Positions 6,493 through 11,715 of a stretch of DNA of 11,715 nt are shown in pieces; positions within the stretch are counted from its first letter, which is position 1, and each line of letters opens with the position of its first letter. The position numbers were made by a program, and so were the translations under genes. The stretch covers positions 1 to 11,715 of the forward strand of contig CAKKPR010000327.1 of assembly GCA_919901705.1 (NCBI GenBank), written 5' to 3'. Under the pieces are notes generated by a model, which did not search any database, was not told the origin of the DNA, and saw nothing but the letters and a program-made list of their open reading frames with translations. The DNA is from Thermodesulfovibrionales bacterium (GTDB lineage Bacteria > Nitrospirota > Thermodesulfovibrionia > Thermodesulfovibrionales > UBA1546).

Positions 6493-7209
6493 CTAGAACC
6501 TGAGGGTATTTGTCTTGGAGAGAGGAAAGTTTGTGAAGAGGATTGTGCCATCCTCCATTATTATCTTGTAAATAGGTTCTGCCTTTTTAATCTTGTTTGA
6601 ACCTGAACCGGAATAGTCAGCCTTGCCGTTATAAAGCGCAAGCACTTTTTTTACATATTGTTTTGTCTCTGATATCGGAGGCACGCATCCGTATTTCTCA
6701 ACTGTTGTCGGCCCTGCGTTATACGCTGCAAGTGCAAGAGTAAGATTGCCATTGAATCTCTCGATAAGGTATCTCAGATATCTTGTGCCGCCGTCTATGT
6801 TCTCTTCAGGATCATAGGGGTTCCTGACCCGAAGGTCGCTTGCAGTTGCCGGCATTAACTGCATAAGTCCCATTGCGCCTTTTTTTGAGACAGCATATGG
6901 ATTGCCATTTGATTCAGCCCTTATAACTGCAGTAACAAGCGATGGGTCTACATCATGTTCTTTTGCCTTCTTGTTTATAATTGGATGGTAGCTATCTTTG
7001 TTTTTTTTAGAATACACGGGGGTTTCTGCCTTAGCGTATGCTACGGTTTTTTTGCTGCTTTGTTCTCTTATTATCTTTTCATTTTTTTTACCGGCTGGCG
7101 CATCTGTATAAAGCACAACACCGTCTTCCCCTACATACTTGTATATATCCGCTTCAGCAAAACCCCAAAGCAGCAATAATATCATTGATGCCCTTAAGCT
7201 CATCATCAT
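6493..7209 (-). CDS. Periplasmic lytic transglycosylase (SLT/GH23) flanked by DUF4124-like segments
   Basis: The protein is about 238 residues. From ATG 7209 it reads MMMSLRASMILLLLWGFAEA, a signal peptide with one Arg and a short hydrophobic core, then a DUF4124-like segment (ADIYKYVGEDGVVLYTDAP). The SLT domain follows: catalytic Glu at residue 99 (VIRAESNGNPYAVS), GAMGLMQLMPATA, NPYDPEENIDGGTRYLRYL and ALAAYNAGPTTVEKYG. These enzymes cleave peptidoglycan to 1,6-anhydromuropeptides. The C-terminus (IYKIIMEDGTILFTNFP) repeats the N-terminal DUF4124-like motif. The reading frame could begin at TTG 7215, but ATG 7209, 7206 or 7203 is more likely because the -10 box at 7216-7221 leaves almost no leader. 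It is coupled to nadA with no gap. Confidence 0.9.
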   Translation of the reverse strand: MMMSLRASMILLLLWGFAEADIYKYVGEDGVVLYTDAPAGKKNEKIIREQSSKKTVAYAKAETPVYSKKNKDSYHPIINKKAKEHDVDPSLVTAVIRAESNGNPYAVSKKGAMGLMQLMPATASDLRVRNPYDPEENIDGGTRYLRYLIERFNGNLTLALAAYNAGPTTVEKYGCVPPISETKQYVKKVLALYNGKADYSGSGSNKIKKAEPIYKIIMEDGTILFTNFPLSKTNTLRF

Positions 7210-7215
7210 GGTCAA

Positions 7216-7244
7216 ATATTACCATTTAAACCGGCTACTGTCAA
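7216..7244 (-). promoter_or_regulatory. Near-consensus sigma70 promoter for the transglycosylase-nadA operon
   Basis: On the minus strand, -35 TTGACA (7239-7244), a 17-bp spacer and -10 TAATAT (7216-7221) occupy the 31-bp gap after glgB. The -35 contains the glgB stop codon (TGA at 7241-7243). Transcription would begin near 7209, at or next to the first ATG, so the message may be leaderless or nearly so. Confidence 0.75.
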
Positions 7245-9442
7245 TCTTTTGCAGGCTTAAACACCACCACTGCCAATGGCGGCAATGTTATGTTTATCGA
7301 ATATGGCCTTCCATGCCATTGTACCTCCTCTGCTAAAACACCGCCTGAGTTTCCGATATTGCTGCCCCAGTATTCTGAAGAATCGCTGTTTAAAACTTCT
7401 TTGTAAAAGCCTGGTTCCGGCACGCCTATCCTGTAGTCAGATCTCGGCTCAGGCGTGAAATTACACACAAACACAAGAAAATCGTCAGTCTTCTTTGCTT
7501 TCCTCAAGAATGCTATTATGCTCTGCTCTGTATCGCGAAAATCTATCCACTCAAACCCCCAATAATTAAAGTCAACCTCAAACAATGACGGCTCTGATTT
7601 ATAAATTCTGTTCAGGTCCGTAACAAATCTCCTGAGTTTCTGATGCGGCTCGTACTGGAGCAGGTGCCAGTCAATACTGTGTTCATGTTTCCATTCATCC
7701 CACTGTCCTATCTCATCTCCCATAAAAAGAAGTTTTTTGCCGGGATGCCCATACATAAAGCCGTATAAAAGCCTCATGTTAGCGAATTTCTGCCATATGT
7801 CACCCGGCATCTTGCCGAGCATGGAACCTTTGCCGTGCACAACTTCATCATGTGAAAGCACGAGCATAAAATTTTCCGTAAAGGCGTAAAGGAGGCTGAA
7901 TGTCAGATTGTTATGATGATATTTTCTATGGACAGGCTCTTTCGAAAAATATTCGAGCACGTCATGCATCCATCCCATGTTCCATTTGAGGCTGAAACCA
8001 AGGCCTCCGAGATATACCGGCCTTGATACGCCCGGCCATGCTGTTGATTCTTCTGCAATCGTAAGTACCCCGGCGTGTTGTTGATGGACAATCTCATTAA
8101 ATTTTTTAAGAAAATCAATTGCCTCAAGGTTTTCCCTGCCTCCGAAAATATTCGGAATCCATTCGCCCTCTTCTCTTGAATAATCAAGATATATCATTGA
8201 GGCAACAGCGTCAACCCTTAAACCGTCAAGATGATATTTTTCCAGCCAGAAAAGCGCATTTGAGATTAAGAAATTTCTTACCTCATTTCTTCCATAATTA
8301 AAAATAAGCGTGCCCCAGTCCTTATGTTCACCCTTTCTCGGATCTGCATGTTCATATAACGCTGTCCCGTCAAAATACCCAAGCCCATGAGCGTCCCTCG
8401 GGAAATGCGCAGGCACCCAGTCGAGGATAACACCGATATTGTCCTGATGGCATTTATCCACAAAATACATGAAATCACCCGGGGTCCCGTATCTGTTTGT
8501 CGGAGCAAAATATCCGATTGTCTGATATCCCCATGATGCATCAAGGGGATGTTCTGTTATAGGGAGAAGTTCTATGTGTGTATAGCCCATTTCCTTTACA
8601 TAAGGAATCAATTTTTCAGCCAGTTCCTTATATGTCATAAAACGATTTTCCTCTTCAGGCATGCGCATCCATGAACTCAGATGCACCTCATAAACCGAAA
8701 CCGGTGACTCGTTCCAGTTCTTTTTTGAACGCATATCAAGCCACTCATCGTCTTTCCATTGATATTTATTTATGTTATAGACAATAGAGGCGCTCTTGGG
8801 CCTGACCTCAAAATAAAAGGCATAGGGATCCGCCTTCAGAAAAATATCGCCGGACTGAGCTTTTATCTCAAATTTATAAATCTTCCCTTCATCAAGTCCT
8901 GGGATAAATAACTCCCATATGCCTGACGAGCCCAGCACGCGCATCTGATGCCTTCTGCCGTCCCAATTATTAAAATCACCAACAATACTTACCCTTTTTG
9001 CATTAGGAGCCCAGACAGCAAAATGAACACCCTTTATTCCATTAATCTCCGTGATATGGCTGCCCAGCTTTTCATATTTCTTGTAATGACTTCCCTCTCC
9101 TATCAGATAAAGGTCAAAGTCGGAAAGCACAGGCCAGAATGAATAAGGGTCGTAAAATTCAAATATGTGTTCATTGGATGCCTTTAGCCTCAGCTTATAT
9201 CTGAATAATTCTTTCCTGTCATCAAAGTTCTTTTCAAAAAAACCTGCCTTGTTGGTCTTTTCCATTTTATAAGTCTTGTTGTCGCTAATATCAACGACCC
9301 ATGCTTCATCTGCATCCGGCAAAAATGCACGCACAGCAATCGCCTTCTTCTTGCCCGATTCAATTTCATGCATCCCCAAAACCAAAAACGGGTCCCAGTG
9401 TTCTGCCCTGGTAATAAGTTTTATGTGTTCTTTAAGTGTCAT
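7241..9442 (-). CDS. glgB: 1,4-alpha-glucan (glycogen) branching enzyme
   Basis: This is a 733-residue GH13 branching enzyme of full E. coli length (728). It cuts alpha-1,4 glucan chains and re-attaches them by alpha-1,6 links during glycogen synthesis in the cytoplasm. Domains are an N-terminal glycan-binding module (about 10-115), a CBM48 domain (about 137-215, GVHFAVWAPNAKRVSIVGDFNNW), the GH13 barrel with YEVHLSSW (251-258), DWVPAHFP, GLRVDAVASM (nucleophile D411), TIAEES (acid/base E464) and LSHDEVVHGK (D532), and a C-terminal beta domain ending PPLAVVVFKP. All catalytic residues are present. GGGAGA lies 11 nt before ATG 9442, a slightly long spacing. Only 56 bp separates it from the upstream protease gene, with no terminator seen, so they may share a transcript. 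No other glg gene is in the window. Confidence 0.97.
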   Translation of the reverse strand: MTLKEHIKLITRAEHWDPFLVLGMHEIESGKKKAIAVRAFLPDADEAWVVDISDNKTYKMEKTNKAGFFEKNFDDRKELFRYKLRLKASNEHIFEFYDPYSFWPVLSDFDLYLIGEGSHYKKYEKLGSHITEINGIKGVHFAVWAPNAKRVSIVGDFNNWDGRRHQMRVLGSSGIWELFIPGLDEGKIYKFEIKAQSGDIFLKADPYAFYFEVRPKSASIVYNINKYQWKDDEWLDMRSKKNWNESPVSVYEVHLSSWMRMPEEENRFMTYKELAEKLIPYVKEMGYTHIELLPITEHPLDASWGYQTIGYFAPTNRYGTPGDFMYFVDKCHQDNIGVILDWVPAHFPRDAHGLGYFDGTALYEHADPRKGEHKDWGTLIFNYGRNEVRNFLISNALFWLEKYHLDGLRVDAVASMIYLDYSREEGEWIPNIFGGRENLEAIDFLKKFNEIVHQQHAGVLTIAEESTAWPGVSRPVYLGGLGFSLKWNMGWMHDVLEYFSKEPVHRKYHHNNLTFSLLYAFTENFMLVLSHDEVVHGKGSMLGKMPGDIWQKFANMRLLYGFMYGHPGKKLLFMGDEIGQWDEWKHEHSIDWHLLQYEPHQKLRRFVTDLNRIYKSEPSLFEVDFNYWGFEWIDFRDTEQSIIAFLRKAKKTDDFLVFVCNFTPEPRSDYRIGVPEPGFYKEVLNSDSSEYWGSNIGNSGGVLAEEVQWHGRPYSINITLPPLAVVVFKPAKD

Positions 9443-9498
9443 TTTAAATTAAATCTCCCTTTCAATTTCTCAACATCAGGGCTTATGTCATCTCTTCA

Positions 9499-11715
9499 TC
9501 AACGTGTCCTTGCTACGGGCATTTTCGTTCTCTCTGCGGCCAGCACTGCCGACTGAAGGAGAACGGGTGTCTGATCACGGTTAAACTCCAGAGAAGCTTT
9601 CTCCGATACCTTGGTACTGACATACTGGTATAGTGATCCCAGATTGACCACCCCTTGTTTTTCAATGTCCGCATCCCCTCTGATCCCCCGCAAAAGATAA
9701 TACGTAAATAAACCATGATGAACTTTGTCATAATCGGAACTGATCTGGCTGCCAGTTGAAGCCGCAATAACAGCCACTTTCCCCACTGACAGAGATTGCT
9801 CCTCAACCGACATCACGAGCGGTCTTGCCCCTTCGCTGGCTACACTTCTACCTTTCGCCCCTGAAAAACAGCTGTCAAGCATGACAACAATTTCCCTGTT
9901 GGGAAGCTTGTTCAGTGCATCATACATGCGGCTCAATGGATATAGCTTGGATGGAAAATCCGGATTCCCGTCAAAGGGAACGATATAGGCATCCTTGCCT
10001 TGTGGATCAGGCGCACCATGACCAGCATAATAAACAAAAACCCTGGAATTCTTTGATACCCTCCGAGGCAGCCAATCCTCTATGTACGCCTCCAGATCAC
10101 TTTTTGTAACCTTGTCATTCGTCAACACCATGATATTGGATCGGGGAATTCCGGATAAATGCTCAAGATATTTCGCCATGACTTCCGCATCTCTGGACGC
10201 GTATTTCACTTCGGGAATGCTTTTTTCCCGATAGGTGCTGATACCAAACAGCAGAGCAAAATCCTCTTTCTTTTCAAAACCTCTTATTCTTGAGGGAATA
10301 TCATCCACATCCACTTCAGAAACCACTTCAATGACTTCCTTTACCTCGGCAGTTCTCATTGCCACCTGAAGGACCCTGCGCTCCGAGGGTGAAAAACCCC
10401 TGCCTTCCCTGATTTCAATACGAAGTGTGGCAGATTCCGATGCGATATGTTCAGGCAGGATACCTTTAAAAACAGCCACCTTTTTTTCTCCCGTTTGCAG
10501 GTCGCCGATTGACTTGGAAGTGCCGAGGGTATGGATGAGGGTAGGATGTCCCGACAAAACAACATGCACATCTCTGGCGAGTCCTTCGCCTTTGTTTTCA
10601 ATTTCTACTTGAAGCGATACTTCCTCGCCGCCGTCCAATACACGATTGTTATTCTGATCCTTCAGCGAGGCAAAAAAAATCATTTTAGGAACTGCGGATA
10701 TTACCTCCACTTTTTCCCTGACGGTACCCGGCTTGACTGCAATTTTTAAGATCTTTGCCTCGGCAGGAGAGAATCCCCGCTTTTCCTGAACATTTATTCG
10801 GAGGTTCCCTGCATCCGCCGCGATCTGTAAGGGCAGCTTGGCTTTAAATTCGGCTGTTCTCTTTTCTCCCGCCTTGATATCTCCGAGGGTACGTTTTTCT
10901 CCCAGATAGCTGATAATGTCATCATGACCGGAAAGGAGCACCTGAACATCATTTGCCGGTCCTTCCCCGCGGTTTTCCACCTCCACCCGCAGAGAAACCT
11001 CCTTGCCACCCTCAAGGATGCCGTCGCCCGAGCTGTCGCGGAAAACTGCATTGAACGCTAGAAATGGCGGAAGGACGGCAGCCGGTTTCTTATCTTTTTC
11101 CTCTGGAACAGTACCCTCGTCAACCTCAGTAGTTTCAATATCGTCAGGCGCTATCCGGCCCATGGTAACCTGGATGTAACCGCTACCGCCGCCGATAGAT
11201 AAGGGACCCGCCCCACTCATTGCATAAGATCCAGCTATAATCATCCGATCAAAATCAATATAGTCTATAAGCCATTCACTATGCCAAATACCTGTCCCAA
11301 CCACCATCCATGAGGCCAAATGCGTACTCTCAAGCCTGACCTCCCTGGCTGACTTTATCGACAATATCCCCTCCGCCGGAACAACTAAGACAGGCGTGAG
11401 ATTCCAATTAAAGCGCATGGAAACATTAAGCTTGATTTCCATATTTTCGCGGTCTATGTAAAGGATATCGTTAAATTTTATGGATTTAATCGTTGAGACT
11501 CCGGGCATAGGCCCGCCCTGGGTGTAAAACGAAAAACCCTTGTCTAAGTAGGAATCTTTTTCGGAGACATTCAATATCTTGCCGGGCGAGGTCTCATATA
11601 TCGGAAAGCTCTTACCAAGATTTTTCTTGATGAGCTTGTACATTTTTACAAGAATTTCCTGTTTCGGACTTTCCTCTTTGATTGTATCGCACGTATTTTT
11701 TTCGCAATACCTGAC
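9499..11715 (-). CDS. Secreted-type caspase-like (peptidase C14) protein with two CARDB-like repeats, 5' end outside the window
   Basis: The frame is open to the right edge. An ATG at 11643 gives 714 residues, but 24 more in-frame codons lie upstream without a stop, including two Cys (YCEKNTC), and no good ribosome binding site precedes that ATG. The true start is therefore probably beyond the window. Numbering from 11643, residues 1-165 are beta-rich and unrecognised. Two tandem Ig-like repeats follow (193-304 and 321-428). Each starts with an Asp/Asn-rich turn (DSSGDGILEGGKEVSL; DQNNNRVLDGGEEVSL) and shares ENxGEG, DVxVxLSGH and RGFSP, as in CARDB-type domains. The caspase fold spans about 461-650, with VFVYYAGHG (H542) and VVMLDSCFSGA (C592) forming the His-Cys dyad. 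Export is inferred from architecture. Substrate is unknown; roles in envelope or signalling proteolysis are possible. Confidence 0.88.
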   Translation of the reverse strand, partial: VRYCEKNTCDTIKEESPKQEILVKMYKLIKKNLGKSFPIYETSPGKILNVSEKDSYLDKGFSFYTQGGPMPGVSTIKSIKFNDILYIDRENMEIKLNVSMRFNWNLTPVLVVPAEGILSIKSAREVRLESTHLASWMVVGTGIWHSEWLIDYIDFDRMIIAGSYAMSGAGPLSIGGGSGYIQVTMGRIAPDDIETTEVDEGTVPEEKDKKPAAVLPPFLAFNAVFRDSSGDGILEGGKEVSLRVEVENRGEGPANDVQVLLSGHDDIISYLGEKRTLGDIKAGEKRTAEFKAKLPLQIAADAGNLRINVQEKRGFSPAEAKILKIAVKPGTVREKVEVISAVPKMIFFASLKDQNNNRVLDGGEEVSLQVEIENKGEGLARDVHVVLSGHPTLIHTLGTSKSIGDLQTGEKKVAVFKGILPEHIASESATLRIEIREGRGFSPSERRVLQVAMRTAEVKEVIEVVSEVDVDDIPSRIRGFEKKEDFALLFGISTYREKSIPEVKYASRDAEVMAKYLEHLSGIPRSNIMVLTNDKVTKSDLEAYIEDWLPRRVSKNSRVFVYYAGHGAPDPQGKDAYIVPFDGNPDFPSKLYPLSRMYDALNKLPNREIVVMLDSCFSGAKGRSVASEGARPLVMSVEEQSLSVGKVAVIAASTGSQISSDYDKVHHGLFTYYLLRGIRGDADIEKQGVVNLGSLYQYVSTKVSEKASLEFNRDQTPVLLQSAVLAAERTKMPVARTR

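Noticed and set aside
7210..7215. TTG start at 7215 for the lytic transglycosylase
   Set aside because: It abuts the -10 box, so transcription likely starts after it; three ATG codons follow at once.
7903..8544. Open frames within glgB on both strands
   Set aside because: They are shadows of a conserved full-length GH13 enzyme.
9443..9498. Promoter TTGAGA-16-TAATTT directly before glgB
   Set aside because: Its transcription start would fall at or after the glgB ATG and it overlaps the ribosome binding site, so cotranscription with the protease gene or a promoter inside it is more likely.
1..11715. CRISPR array, tRNA or rRNA genes
   Set aside because: No regularly spaced repeats and no cloverleaf or rRNA-like segments were seen on either strand by eye.

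Overview
The window looks like a bacterial chromosome of moderate GC content (by eye a little above 40%), with short intergenic gaps and clear sigma70-type promoters. Gene content and protein style (AddA-like helicase-nuclease, secreted caspase-like protein with CARDB-like repeats, DUF4124 plus SLT lytic transglycosylase, NadA with three cluster cysteines) suggest an uncultured Nitrospirota or a former deltaproteobacterial lineage. That assignment is inference; no rRNA or taxonomic marker is present.

Layout. Positions 22-2916 (+) encode a UvrD-family helicase fused to a C-terminal PD-(D/E)XK nuclease. It converges with everything else, which lies on the minus strand. In minus-strand reading order: a partial caspase-like protease open at the right edge (9499-11715), glycogen branching enzyme glgB (7241-9442), a periplasmic lytic transglycosylase (6493-7209), quinolinate synthase nadA (5506-6492), a DinD-family protein (4500-5375), a relict repeat-bearing gap (4142-4499), a VapBC-like toxin-antitoxin pair (3564-4141), an uncertain 56-codon ORF (3394-3564), and an acidic protein of unknown function (2932-3381).

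Transcription. Three strong candidate promoters can be read directly: TTGACA-17-TAATAT before the transglycosylase/nadA pair, with its -35 overlapping the glgB stop codon; TTGCAA-17-TATATT before dinD, overlapped by two dyads; and TTGATA-17-TAAAAT before the antitoxin. The caspase gene and glgB have no visible terminator between them and may be cotranscribed. The transglycosylase and nadA abut as TAG-ATG.

Functionally the right half is housekeeping (glycogen, cell wall, NAD) plus a secreted protease. The left half holds DNA-repair and stress genes (helicase-nuclease, DinD, toxin-antitoxin) and repeat debris, and looks like an accessory segment. The most unusual signal is a palindromic repeat present twice inside the helicase gene, both times in the same reading frame. 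The longer copy carries an extra 30-nt hairpin block. It resembles the protein-coding palindromic elements known from Rickettsia. An apparent 25-residue insert in NadA may be a similar event of unknown origin.
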